Below, piece by piece: positions 38,201-50,900 of a stretch of DNA of 60,000 nucleotides (position 1 is its first letter; each line of letters starts with the position of its first letter). A program made the position numbers and the translations under genes. The notes under the pieces are model-generated. The model did not search any database, was not told the DNA's origin, and worked only from the letters and a program-made list of their open reading frames with translations. Source of the DNA: Polytrichum commune (taxonomy: Eukaryota > Streptophyta > Polytrichopsida > Polytrichales > Polytrichaceae); contig OX485809.1 in assembly GCA_950295325.1 (NCBI GenBank), forward strand, positions 7,752,001 to 7,812,000, in the 5' to 3' direction.

Positions 38201-38932
38201 ATGTGGTGATATTTAGACAGTGACCAATTTACATGACAAATGGGTGAATATGACAAATTCAAATTGTGAATATTAGGCTAGACTGTGGCTGTGTCCCGGT
38301 GCAGTCTGGTGATCCTAACCGTTGTTGGTGATCTTGAAGGTACCATCCGGTGGTTATTCTCTACAAGCATTGAGTTCTCATGTTGGTGTTCTGTGGTGCA
38401 GGAGGGAGAGAGTGAAGAGAGCCAAGCGAGAAACTAAGAAAGAAGCTGCAAAAAGAGAGGAGGAAGCTAAAAGAGATGACCTGAAGGAGAAGACAGAGGC
38501 CACAGAAGGATCCCAACTTGAAGTGGCAGAAGTTACCCAGTCTGCCAATGTAACACCACCTAAAAAACCTGACCTGAAGGAACTCTCAAAGGACCTTCCT
38601 TCTGGTTGGCAGGTATGTTCTTTGCCAAGCTTACATTAAGCTGTCATTAACACACAGAACCTTGAACCATTTAATTCATTCTTATTGCCACAGTTTCTCC
38701 TTGACATTATTACACAACATTACTTCAGAAATGAGAGTATACAGTCTTGGAAAGTTTTATGCTGGAAGACTGTAATTGCGAGTTCAACTAATTTACAAGT
38801 TCTGTAAATAACCTACATTCTGACATTTATAATGCTCTATCGATACAGGCCTTCTGGGATCCAGAGTCAGCTGAAGTATACTATGGTAACTTGACGACAT
38901 CAGTAACAAGTTGGGAAAAGCCCACGACCTAA
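32274..38932 (+). CDS. FNBP4-like protein with two WW domains
   Basis: Hand-built from 11 coding exons, all GT-AG with consistent phase: 32,274-32,382; 33,080-33,172; 33,706-33,842; 34,583-34,793; 34,906-35,722; 35,996-36,513; 36,794-37,543; 37,667-37,752; 37,918-38,099; 38,402-38,612; 38,849-38,932. Total 3,198 nt, 1,065 residues. It begins MGKRRDRRHAAALGGGGRRM and then has LLGQYSDED, both typical of plant formin-binding-protein-4-like proteins. WW domain 1 is at about 194-222 (CEWEAV...YYYWNKVTGETTWEKP). A Pro-rich block lies at about 745-805 (VPPPPPDEEW). Basic coiled-coil-like segments (EKKRQKEIEEWRHQ; RERVKRAKRETKKEAAKREE) precede WW domain 2 at about 1,034-1,063. WW2 is split by the last intron: LPSGWQ, then AFWDPESAEVYYGN...SWEKP. 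WW domains bind proline-rich partners; a nuclear RNA-processing or formin-linked role is family knowledge, not shown here. Exon 2 is the least certain. Confidence 0.88.
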
Positions 38933-39205
38933 GGGTTGTTGCCATGTTGGATAGAAAAGTCCATCCACCCGACGAGAACACCTTCTGTGTGTATCTTGAT
39001 AGGTTTTATTCTTGGCAATGTTCTCATTTTTGTTAGTTGTAGAATTGGGAATGCAAGGCAGAGTGACTATGAGTTTGCCAACTCAAATTGTTCAAACAAG
39101 CATGGTGCATACGGCAGGCATGACATTTTGAAAGTTTAGGTATTGAGCCCACATACAAGCTTTCTTCCATTACGTAGTGAGATCAGTGCACACTAACTGA
39201 CATAA

Positions 39206-39211
39206 AATAAA
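39206..39211 (+). terminator. candidate poly(A) signal of the FNBP4-like gene
   Basis: AATAAA lies 274 bp after the stop codon in an AT-rich stretch. It is the first canonical hexamer I noticed downstream, but cleavage position cannot be read from the sequence. Confidence 0.35.
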
Positions 39212-40173
39212 CTTTAAAATTTAAGCATACAACAGGTAATTGATTGTACATAGCACCATCGTTGATGAAAACTTTGTTGCTAATTTGAGTCCTATTCTGA
39301 AATTAGAATGGTAGTTGATACACTTAGAAAACAGTCGTCAAAGAAAACCTTGTCACAGTAACTTTAAGAGAACAAGAGAACAAGCAAATTTAAGTCGTAG
39401 TAGCTACAATTCATTTTTTGGCTACCTTTTCAAATTCAGTGCCTTAATTCGCACAATTTCAGAACGGTGGTAACCCAATTTTGATTTTGACTAAATTTTT
39501 CCACCATAAATTGTTGGGAATCGAGAAAATAATAATTTTGCTTGGTTTCCAAATCCATCCTCGCGATATTTTCGTAAAACATTTCAATATTATTTGCACA
39601 ATATATATTCTATGTCGATGCTACAGATATGTGACAGAATGAACCGTGTTATTAAAGAAGTCGGGTAAATGGAATACTCCGTACTGTTTATGACCATTGT
39701 CATTGTTGTAACTTTTATAACATTTAAATTCACAATACAATACATAATCAATCCCAAAGAACCAAGCCAATCATAACAAAAGTGAGCCGACATGAACGAC
39801 AAACAAATGTATGGATTCTTGGACACTCCGTAAAGATAATCTTCACTCACAGGTGAAGTCTTTTCTTGACCTGTCATTCCATTTCCCTCCGTTCCAACAT
39901 TTAAAGGTGCACCGCCACATATAACCGTTAAAAAGTACAATCTATCCTGCACCATCCTCCATCTCACCTCCAATGTCCCCGCCTTTGACATGTACAACCC
40001 CTTCCACACCCAACTCATAAATGTTGTAGCAACAATCTATGTGCACAACATCCCCAAAACACAATGGAACATGGCAGATGAAAAGGAGTTTTATCCCTCA
40101 TATTTTCTACCACCATATATAGTCTTCACTGCTGCACAAATTACACCAAAACACCTCCTAGCACCCTTACTAA
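39212..40173. other. intergenic region between the two convergent genes
   Basis: Contains the 3' regions of the FNBP4-like gene (plus) and GDI (minus). A 142-codon minus frame at 39,590-40,018 has no recognisable content. It lies beyond the GDI stop codon and is probably 3'-UTR or chance. Confidence 0.5.
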
Positions 40174-43100
40174 CTACTCCTCTGCAGCGCTTGCTGCACT
40201 CAAATCAACTGTCAGGTTCAAATTCTGCAATTCCAACACAACCAATTATCCGTCAAAATATGTGTCCCAACCCCAAGGGACAACTCAAACCAGAATATTC
40301 CAAAGTCAACTAACCATTCTCACGTGCAAGACAATACCTTCATAACCATCATTACTAACTGCAACCACACGCCTCTCCATATCAAATCACATATTTTCTC
40401 CAATATTCTCATTGTAACACATACCTTGCCAGTGATTCGTGTATACATAGCCAGCACATCTTGAACTGTTGTCTCAAAGTGTGTCGTTGGGTCATAACTC
40501 TGCAAAACAACCAACAATTCCATACATAAATTGCATATCTTCACATATCTGCCAAAACACCATACTCTGTGTAAATCCACACCAAAATCTCCTCCATGTG
40601 CATTTCTCCGAACTTCTCCCATCCACCACCACCGGTCAGATTCCCAACAAGTATCCATCCAAAGCCCCCTGGCTTACCTTGGAGATGTAGCAGTTGTCCA
40701 AAGTGCAGTCGTTCACTGGTTCATACATGTCATACATATCAATAATCTTCTCATCTATAGGTCCCAGGAGAGCAAGGCCTGCTTCCAGTTCTGCCTCAGG
40801 ATTCTCTGTCTCCACCTCTGCTGAAACAAACGCTATGTACTTGCCTTTACGTGCCACGTTATGAGAGTTCGAGCAACAGAACACATACCTGCGCATTTTC
40901 AACCACACGAGTCAGACTGCTCCACAAACAAACGCCAAACACATAATCTGTCAGCAGAATAAATCTAATAATTGAGGATGTTGTCCATTTGGATACCATA
41001 AAAACGCCATCAAGAATCTGCATGAAAGACCACATCAAATCCTACAACTAGGTAATGCTTGGGTAACACAGAATGTGCCTGTATATCCAACAGAAGTGCT
41101 TCAAAATCTGAGCACACAGGTGGGAGCCTGTGTCTTACATATCTGATCTGCGACCAAGTTGCTTTTGGGGAAGAATGATTTGAACAGAATCGCTGTCTCC
41201 GGTGTTAGGGATTGGGTGACTCATGAAGCAAATAGCTCGTACCACCTTCCCAACCTTCTTCACCTGAGAGTTCAACAATCCATCATCAAAAAACAAGGTA
41301 TCAAATTTTGTCAATGGACTTCACCTGAGACATAACAAGAAACAAAAAAAAACAAAAAAGCATTGCCAAAATATCATTCGACCAATCCAAGTCACAAACA
41401 AACCAGAAATCAAATAACAACTTATCTTTGCAGCACCACAAAAACATTCTCATCATCCACTTCCATTCCCTACCTTATTCGGCAGATATGAAGGGTCGCA
41501 CACAACCTTATTGGTCTTTGCAGTCTCACCCTCTGATGTCACTCCCCTCACTTGACCCATGTCATCAAATTCCACCTGTCCCATCACCAATTATCAGGCT
41601 GCTGCATTCAGGATTATAATAAGATCACACTACATGAATCAACTGTTAAAAACTTGCATGCCAATGTACAGAGGAGATTCGAATTTCATATGAAGCCATC
41701 ATGACCTATTATACATGTACTGTGACAATGAATACCAAGATATTTGCAAGTAACACAAAATATCTATCATGTTCATACGAACCTTGCACTCAGGCTTGGC
41801 AAGCATGTAAGTTCCTCCATATACTGCACTAAGTCGAGCAAATCCCTGCACAAATCAAAATATATAAGTCAGACGTCGTGAAGGAGGGAGTCTATTCTAA
41901 GTAGGATCGATACAAAAGGAGAAAATGGGAAGACCTAATAACTATACAAACCTGTGGCAGCTCCCCAAGTCCATAAAGTGGGTAAATGTAAGGTGATCCT
42001 CCTTGAAACCGAGCCATTGACTCTGCATACAACTGCAACACAAAGCTTGTCAGATTCTGGGTACTCTTCATGTCCACCTTCATTGGCATCTACTTTAGAA
42101 CAATGATCATCAACAGGCATGTGGTCAACATCAATCCCCAGTCTACGACTGCGCCATCCCACACTAGAATCTACATCTCCTACGGGATTAACTCTAAAGG
42201 TTGCCAACAATCCCACTCTCAGTATGTACCTTGACTCTCTTGACAGTGTCCAAAGCTGGCTCTGAAAGGAACCGGTCATCCCGATGCAATGCCAAAGAAT
42301 GCCCAATGAAGTCAATTGTGTTGTCATCGATTCCATATTTACTGCCAGGATAGACAATATTAAATTATGTCAAAACCAAATATAAGTTGCAAATCACAGC
42401 CAGGTCAAAAGCCCCACCTCCCCTACCACAAACACCTTACAATGCCTACATGACCACCCAGTGCATAACCCAACTCATAAACAGACAATTCACTTGGGTC
42501 TTCTCTGGGTACCAACAACAAACAAAACATCCCATTCACATCTATTCATGTCTTACTTGAAAAGCTCCTTCGTCGTCACCGTCCGCAAGTCCATTCCTTC
42601 ATGTGTCTTCACATCATCTTCCTCATAATTCTGAACATAAATGAAAAATTTGCGAGCTCGTCGCTTCTCAAACAGTCCCATCAAAGGAGATTTCAGAGCT
42701 TCCACGTCATTCGATGGAACTTTGTAAATCTGCGCACCATCGTCACAACAATCTTCAACATATCCTCAATCCACCCAATTTCATTCTCAACCTTCTACTT
42801 CCATGTATTCAAAATCGCACTTGCCACACGCACGATCATCCCTTACCTTTCCTTGCTTGTACACATAGCTGCCGTCCACTGCCTTGAACATCAGGTACTT
42901 TGTAACATCTGTGTGGATAAGCACTCGCACAAGAGCACCGTTCGCCATCATGAACTGCAACCAAATGTTTTTTTCATCAACACTCTCTTATTGCACATGC
43001 CTGCGCTTTCGCAAGGATTCCATTCTTTTCACAATGTACAATAACACCTGGAGGGGACCCACTCAACTTACACAGATATCCACCTCATTCATTCAACCAC

Positions 43101-44361
43101 GTTACTCTCTTCTTTGGCCCCACCTTTACAACAATCTCACAAATTCAAATCACAACTCTATCAGAACCCCTAATTCTCCACACAAACCAAGGTAAAATAT
43201 CTAAATGATTCACTCCATATTCATGCCCACTTGCCCACTTACCCACTACAAACCCACATCAGCCAACTCATATATCCCTTCTCTCGCTGCATACCATTCT
43301 CGCTTTCCACACAACATCCTTCTTACACCTTATCTCACATTCTCCATCCACTCCATGTCCAACAACCCTTTTCACAATTATGAAAAAATGCTTTTGCATT
43401 CCTCCCCACCACCCATACTGACCTACGCTCTTCTGCCTCACTTCTGCCCTAAGCCACAAAAATACCAACAATACCTTTGGCACCATGTCCACATTGTACT
43501 CCTTGCTCGACCCGAGGGAACTTGGAGGCTTTTCGTCCCCCTTGAACTTCTGCCATAACTGTCACAACACATCACCACCGCCACGAACAAATCAGACCAA
43601 CACCCAACTTCCCTCTCCTATTCCATTTCGCACAATTTCCTAACAACCTCTCACCAATACAAATACAACACCAAACACGACCACCTTAGACTGCTCATCG
43701 CAACAATCCGCACAAAACTCCAAACCGTTTCTATCACATCCCAAACATATCCACAACAGCGTCAAAATAACGCAATCAGAGCACCGCAATGCCTTACCTG
43801 ATTCAGATTCAGTGATGCGGCAGCTCCACCGTAATAGTCATTCCTATCCATGTGGAGCACCTGCCACACATCCAAAACACCATTCTCACCGAATTACACA
43901 ACACGCCACCCCAAATCGGACACTTGATTCATGACTGACCATGAAGACTAGCCTACACCGCATCTTCCCTAATCCCTCTGACTCCTAATTCCCTTGCCTC
44001 CTCCAAAATTGCAACACTCTACTAATTTCGTTACCACCCTTCCTTCTTTTCCAATCCCAACAACAACCCCCCACAAGATCCACGCACACGGATAGATCCA
44101 AACCACCCTCTTCCCACCAACAATCGCCCCCCTCCATCTATGCAACCCCGCTCAGCCCTAACCTACACACCAACACATAGCCACAAACCAAAATCCCACC
44201 CCAACCCACCACACCCGACTCTGCATTCATCCTTAAACCCCGACGACGATGAATTGCGAGCAGGCAAGACCCACCTTAAGGCAATCCACCGACAAGAGCC
44301 CGCTGAGGATGCATTCCTTGAGACCGGTGCCCAGCACAATGACATCGTACTCTTCATCCAT
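40174..44361 (-). CDS. GDI: Rab GDP dissociation inhibitor (GDI)
   Basis: Thirteen coding exons, from the start: 44,361-44,275; 43,860-43,798; 43,558-43,475; 42,954-42,847; 42,729-42,557; 42,341-42,230; 42,032-41,952; 41,845-41,783; 41,575-41,474; 41,263-41,139; 40,888-40,678; 40,499-40,425; 40,224-40,174. All phases agree, giving 444 residues, the usual length of the family. The N-terminus [20 protein letters not shown] carries the dinucleotide-fold-like motif. [39 protein letters not shown] and [19 protein letters not shown] are GDI signatures; the end is [11 protein letters not shown]. The protein extracts prenylated, GDP-bound Rab GTPases from membranes and recycles them through the cytosol in vesicle traffic. 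Residue 27 is Cys (SVDCLK) where Gly is usual. It is convergent with the FNBP4-like gene. Rab escort protein is a relative but is longer and lacks this colinear match. Confidence 0.96.
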
Positions 44362-44751
44362 GGCTTTGCCTTGAGTTTCCTTGTTGCTTTGCTGCGAAAA
44401 CCCTAGATCGCTCCTACACCGCCGCTTGTGAGGTCGATGCTTGCAGTGGTGAGTTGGAGGAGGAAACAAATGAATGCGTCCGTAGGTTTGCGGGACCAGA
44501 TCGGCAAGAAGGCAGGGAAGGAAAAACTAGAACAAAGCTGTGATGATGGAGTGAGGGTGCTTGAATGCGAAAGTGAAGAGGAAGAATGAAGGAAAGAGAG
44601 AAACAGGGAAGAGCCACATGGGAGACTGCGCCTGCAGATTCACCTCCCCCTCCCCTCCCCAATCGGTAAATAAAATGCAAGTACTGTAGTAACTGAAGTA
44701 AAAATGTAAACGTAAGGTCTCTGTCCTCCTTCACCCTCTTTCTTATTCTTA
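44362..44751 (-). promoter_or_regulatory. putative GDI 5' leader and proximal promoter
   Basis: Read on the minus strand, this 390 bp is pyrimidine-rich near the gene (CT-rich runs opposite 44,570-44,620), as in many plant 5' leaders. It is limited upstream by a MITE. No certain TATA box or transcription start can be fixed. A non-coding first exon farther upstream cannot be excluded. Confidence 0.35.
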
Positions 44752-45297
44752 GGGCCGCTTCACACTATGATGGCCAAAGTCCAAAGAAATGGACTGAAAA
44801 TAGCCAATAAAATATAGGAAATGGAGCCTTCGGCTGGGCATAGTGTGAAGCGATGTCAAAGGCCAAGCCCAAAGTCCAAACCTTTGGCCCTGAACTCCAC
44901 ATCTTCTTGACTTGGATGGCCATAGTGTGTAGTCTCCAAAGGTCAAGTCCAAAGTCCAAAGGAAAAATAAACAAATAAATAATCCCACTTTATTCCCTGC
45001 CCAAAACAAATCCTTCTAATTTAACGTCCAAGGTCTTGTCAATTTTTTTATTTTTTTATGAAAAGAAATCAATGGCCTCTCGACCATAGTTTGCGTTTCC
45101 ATTCATGTCCGACCCAAACTTCCTTCTGTTGAGAGTCCGTCGCTTTCGTCAAAAAGTATTGCCATGTAAGTATTTTGGAGAGCAACGGCCTTTGTTCTCT
45201 ATTGTGAAGGATGGAGAGACCGAAGTCTTGGTTTCTTGCAATTTGATTGGTGGAAATCGACGGCCTCTCAACCTTCAACCATAGTGTGAAGCGGCCC
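44752..45297. mobile_element. Tourist-like (PIF/Harbinger-type) MITE
   Basis: Perfect 18-bp terminal inverted repeats GGGCCGCTTCACACTATG at both ends, flanked by TTA on both sides (44,749-44,751 and 45,298-45,300), the classic target duplication of PIF/Harbinger elements. Length 546 bp. Internal copies of CATAGTGTG (about 44,849 and 44,921) and repeated CCAAAGTCCAAAG indicate internal duplication. No transposase coding. It sits about 390 bp upstream of the GDI start codon. Confidence 0.92.
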
Positions 45298-45300
45298 TTA

Positions 45301-47884
45301 CTTTCCTCTAACATTAACTTACCCACACGTAAAGACATGGCCTTAATTTCTATTTGTTATTGGAGGATGTCTCAAGTTGTATAATTTCCTTCCATATTTC
45401 TTGTAATCCATTATGATTTCCCATAACTATTGCTTTGCCAAACCGATATTTTAAAGACACATGAAAGCTTTGTTGCCACTACCTAAATGTGTGGAAGCAT
45501 CCAAATATTAGGACAAGGTCTTTACGTGTAGTGAGGCCAGCAAGACAAGGCAACCAGAATTAAGGCCCCCGCTCGGGCTCCCGCCCTCATGGGTCCTTGT
45601 TTCTAATCTTGCCCTATCTCTTGGACCTCACCTATTACATAATGAACATGGATAGAGGGGATTCTCGCATTCAAGCATACCTCTTATCCTATCAAAATAA
45701 GAACTTAACCCCTTATAGATTCGTTGCCATTTCATCTCAAATGATCTCGTGTAAATTGATTTAGGGTTTTAAGGCTAATTTTGGTGTCAAATCAATCAAA
45801 AAAACCTTTGAGTTGCATGCTAACCTTAAGGTCTTTATGTTGGATGAATGATATGTACACTCGTATACGATAATTCCCTCACTCCAATGAACATTGTTGA
45901 TTTTTCTCCTATGATAATAACATTCCCGTACCTACCATAATTGGTCTCTCGTCCAAGAGCATAAAACATTATCAAGTTTTAATTCATTTAGGTGAGATTT
46001 CAACCATAATTCTCGGATTTTGTCCATGAACTTATCAGTTTTGACTGGCAATCAACTCAAGAAGGTAGATGACTCGCCACTCCCGTGGCTCATCGTCCAT
46101 TATGCTCTCATTGACTATCTAGTTCTCAATTCACCCCCAATAGTGATGATGCAATTTCACTGTGCAGAGTGCATTGGTCCAGTTGCAGTGCAACTACATC
46201 AATGATTGCACTGGACAACAAAAACGGGTTAGGTGGGAACAACAATCACCAATCTTTTATGCAGTAGAATGCCACTCGTGTCAGGCTTTCATGCATGTAA
46301 GGTCATTGAAGCATCGGGCTCCCGCCCAAAATCTCGTTGCCCTCTCACAATGGGAAGCACTCCGCTCAAGGCATTCTACTATACTATACACTTACGTCTA
46401 CAACCAATGAGTGCAATGCGAGATTTGAACTTGCACCCTCAAAGATTGATCAAATAATCCAAACTTAGGGTTTGAGCATGAGTGTCTCAATACATTGGGC
46501 AATTGTCAAGGTCACAAAGCAAGTTCACTTAGTGAATAAGTTAAGAGTATGTGGTTTGAGCAAATGTAAAAGCTTGCACCATATGTTTTAAGTTAAACAT
46601 TTGTTTTCTTTGGAGGATTTATTGCCTTGCAATTCGGGTTGCTTTGAGGGCCTTGTTTGGATTTTTTAATCCAATTTTTTTGGCACGTGAACATGAAGTT
46701 CCCTCCCCCCCCCCCCCAATTTTTTTTTAAAATAAATTGTGTTTTAATTGAAGATGTTGGGATATTGGATAAGATGATGAACATGTGCATTGTTAGTGTT
46801 TGAAGACATGTTGGTATTATTGTACAACCATTGAGATGTCATACGTTGTTTGATATATGTATTGTAGCCATTTGATGGAAATTTATTTAATGTGTAAATT
46901 GTTTTAAATCAAACATGCTAAAAGAAGTCAAATTATCAAAACTAAATAAACAACCAAGAAATATTCAATACATTTGACCTACACATAGGGCAATTTTGAG
47001 CAAAGTAAATTGCAACAACAAAACTAATAAGGGATATGAAAAATAAATTAAATAAATAAATAACATTAAATAAAACCCATTCCCTTACAGTTGTCTTAAG
47101 GTTAGCTAAGAGACATGTATATGTTTAATGTTACGCAAGTCACAACAAGTGAAGACATGATGCCCTCACAACACCCGCCCTTGAGATGCTAAAACAATTG
47201 CTAAATAAAACCCATATTCCCCTAACGGGCTTACAATGCCCCCCATTATTGTTTATTAATAGAGACCACCTCCAACATGAGGCAATAGCATTTGTCTAAT
47301 ACATGATGAGTAAAGTTGCTTTGGGTTCACATATGAACCTGTGGTAATGCCGACACGTGAAGTTGGCATCATCTTTTTGTTTAATGCTACGATAATATGG
47401 AACAAATTTTGCCAATTTTAAGAATTGGCTTAAGTAAAGTTGGGTAGGGTGATGTGTGGATTGCATTAAGGCCGACATGAGAGATATGGTCGTTACTAAT
47501 TGTGCTTTGAGGGGTGTAAAGCTTCATTCATGAATTGTTGGGTGCCTTGCAAGTTTTAAGTGATTGTGTAGAAATGGGAAAATGGTGTAGAGGGGTGTTC
47601 ACGATTTGTTTTAGGTATCCTAGTTTCCGTGCACTTGGGGATGACCATTCTTTTTAAGTGCAAAAGTAAGAAATTGAGCATGTGTAATATTAGTGAGCTA
47701 GGGGGAGACCATGGCAACATCGACATCAATTAATTCAATCTTGAACCCCAACAAAATCTACAACATCGCAAACACTCACTCAAATATGGTGCAAAAGTGG
47801 ATTGTAGCTTGACATTCGGAGTACTAAACCTATCACAACAATGGGGGAAATTGAGTGGAAACTATGTGTGAGAGAGATCATGCA
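45301..47884. other. no gene seen; AT-rich spacer
   Basis: No recognisable coding region. A poly(C) run of about 15 bases lies near 46,703-46,718, and (AAAT)n near 47,045-47,065. Frames at 46,020-46,457 overlap each other and have no domain. Confidence 0.45.
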
Positions 47885-47977
47885 CTACCAGTATTATGCC
47901 TTGAGGATATAATACCAAGGGTGAGTCGAACGGGCATTCCAATCACGCTGATCACATGATCAGCGTTCCTTCTCTCT
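47885..47977. repeat. double-hairpin repeat B, copy 1
   Basis: About 93 bp nearly identical to 55,313-55,405. It contains two inverted repeats: AGTATTAT/ATAATACC around a loop, and CGCTGATCA-CA-TGATCAGCG, a perfect 9-bp stem with a 2-base loop. Similarity to the second copy stops at about CTTCTCT, where the retroelement remnant begins. Confidence 0.85.
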
Positions 47978-50900
47978 TCTCTTAGAGCTGGAATTGCATA
48001 CAATTTTTATGCAGTTCCGTACTCACTACTCGGAATCATAAAACTAGATTTAAAAAAAATCAAAAGAAAATATGCAGACTTCCCAAATGCACGCCAAATT
48101 TGGTCACTCAATTACCCCATGAGCTATTTGGAATAGAGGCATTCTCACTTAAAAATGCCTATCTTAGATGTATAGGGGAACAACTCAGAAACACACTAAA
48201 TGACAAAGGCAAACTTGGGACAATCTACAAAGGTCTTACACACTATATACTTGCCAAACATGGAGGTGCAAAAAAATACCTAGAATCAAACACCACGATT
48301 GCAACTGATCACCCACCACTAGAACAATATACCTTATAAAAACAGCAGGTGGTGCCCACCTCAGAAGCCATACATAAACATTCCCCCTTGAAGCAACACC
48401 ACTAGAAAAAGAATGGCACAAACTATCCACAACACCACCTCCACGAAAAATTTCCAATCAAAACCTAAAACACGTACACAAACTACTCTTAGAGAACATA
48501 TATGACATAAAACAACTCACTTTAAGAGATGGCACACACATGATGTCCCATACCGAATATACAAACTACTACAAAAAAACCAACACATATGCTTTTAAAA
48601 ACACTAAAAATAGATGAACAAATATTTTGCCATCCAAGATGCAATGAAAATTGCCAAGTACCATGCCAAAACCATTACCCACCACGCACACTAAAACAAG
48701 CATACATTATAGGAAGACATAACATAGAACCTCTAAATAATGACACCCACACGCATCCACCACTTCCAATAAACCCGCATGCACCAACACAGATAATAAA
48801 CAACCCAACAAAATACCCCATACACTCAATAATAGACCACTATATAGTACCAACCAAAGACAAACATAAAATAATAATAAAACAATACACATATCTATGC
48901 CAATGGGTACTACCCAATGGTACAACTCATAGCAAAAAACTTGCACAAAGAGAATTATTCCCTTATAACATCCCAAGAGTCATACAACACAATACAAATA
49001 CAATACTCACATACTTTACCAAGAAAAAACACACAATATACGAAAATATAATACGAGGAAATTATTTCTTTACCCAAAACAAAGATCCAAGACACATATC
49101 TCCACCCCTAAATATCCCCCTTGTAAATATATCTACACATGAATGCAACCCGGAAAAAGATATCAACACTAACACAAACAAAATTCAAGTACAAGGTGAC
49201 AATGCCCACATATAAGACGAAACATGAAAACACCTCATAACCATTCCCTGTGATAGACTCACATGGCTATGGACCCAATACAACCGACTGCTACATCAAC
49301 CACACGACCTAATACCCCCCACCCAAACATTTGAAATAGAAATAACATTGCTATATCAACGATACAAACACATAATCCCAAAGAATGACCCACTCAAAAA
49401 CTCACATCACGCCTTACCCAAAGCATTACTAGACTACATCACAACATCCTTTAATATTACCCATTCCTACTTGTCCTCACCAGTCACATGCTCCACTCAG
49501 CTAACGAAATTCTGCTCACCATTCCCCAAGGATAATTTTTTTGGATCTATAGGTACCGCATTCTCACATAAATGGCACGGAACAAGTTATGATCACCCCC
49601 ACAATGAAAGAGAAGCCCAAGAAACCATTCACTGGGCCAAGTTAGCAGCTAAACATAACCCAAACTCCATCACAATACTCACCATCCCAGACATAAACTG
49701 GTATCAGAACCCCACCCCACACATAGGCCCTTCCCATACACACATGTAATCACCCATATACCAGCAAATACCACTAAATACAAGGAACCAACTAAACCAC
49801 CAGAACTCAATGAAACACGAATAGAAACACTTGCTATAAGAATCCTATGCGTACACCACCAACACAATAACATGAGTACATTTGAACAAATGAACACAAT
49901 AAAAAAATACATGCAACAACCTTGACATAACACACATAACCACACAAACCGCCCCTCCCACCCCACAAAATATAAAAGTTAACATAAGTAAAAAATGGAA
50001 TGCACTTACAAACCTAAGCCCAAACATACACTATCATAACACAATCCCACCAATCCCAAACTACGAGAATGAAACACCCCTTAAATTCCCACCCCAATAT
50101 TGCTTCTACACGGACGAATCCTTCAACCCGCTGAAAAAAATAGGAGACACCTGGCTAAGGGAAGAAGCTGGTTATGGCATATACAACCAAGAAAAAAATA
50201 TCAAACTTGCAATGAGACTACCAAGCCTACAAAATATTTTTAGAGCATGCCATACACCACGCCCTTACAATAATAAATAATGACTTTCCAAATGAACCCG
50301 CCCATATCTTCACAAATTGCTTCAATGGCCTATATGTGATAAAAAACCAAATAAAACACCCTACACTACATAACAACCACCCAAATAAAACCATCTTAGA
50401 AGAAATTGTTAAGCTCCTCGTCCACATAACACAACCCACAACACTATATAAAGTCAGAGCACATGCAAACATCAAGGGAAATGAAGAAGCCGATGCACTT
50501 GCTAAAGAAGGCACAACTATGGAACACCTCAACGCCTCCCAACCACATGAATTTGCCCACTCAACCCCATACTACTACCAAAGAGATGAATGGCCATCAA
50601 TGGACTCAACCCCGGACAAAGGACCCATTAGATTCCTAGAAAAACATCTTACAAAATATGATAAAAATATAAACCTAGAATTAATTCCTATACTATACCC
50701 CAACATAGATAAATGGATAGCCAATGAGACAATAGATAATGAATTATCAAATAAATTTTGGACGAACAAAAACATTAAGGATGCTCAAAAAACATGCCTT
50801 CTAAAATTAAGACACGGCCAATACATGGGATACGCTAGAAAACAACTATTCTTCGGTAGAGAAGCCTTCCCGTCAATCACATGTCCCATAGACCCCAACA

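Noticed and set aside
39590-40018. 142-codon minus frame as the last exon of GDI
   Set aside because: A short exon at 40,174-40,224 gives the expected C-terminus [11 protein letters not shown] in the right phase with a clean acceptor.
42601-43558. plus-strand frames of 103-147 codons inside the GDI gene
   Set aside because: They span GDI introns and antisense exons with no recognisable content.
48700-50030. minus-strand frames rich in Val, Leu, Cys and Trp that look like membrane proteins
   Set aside because: They are antisense shadows of the A+C-rich retroelement; any G+T-rich strand reads this way.
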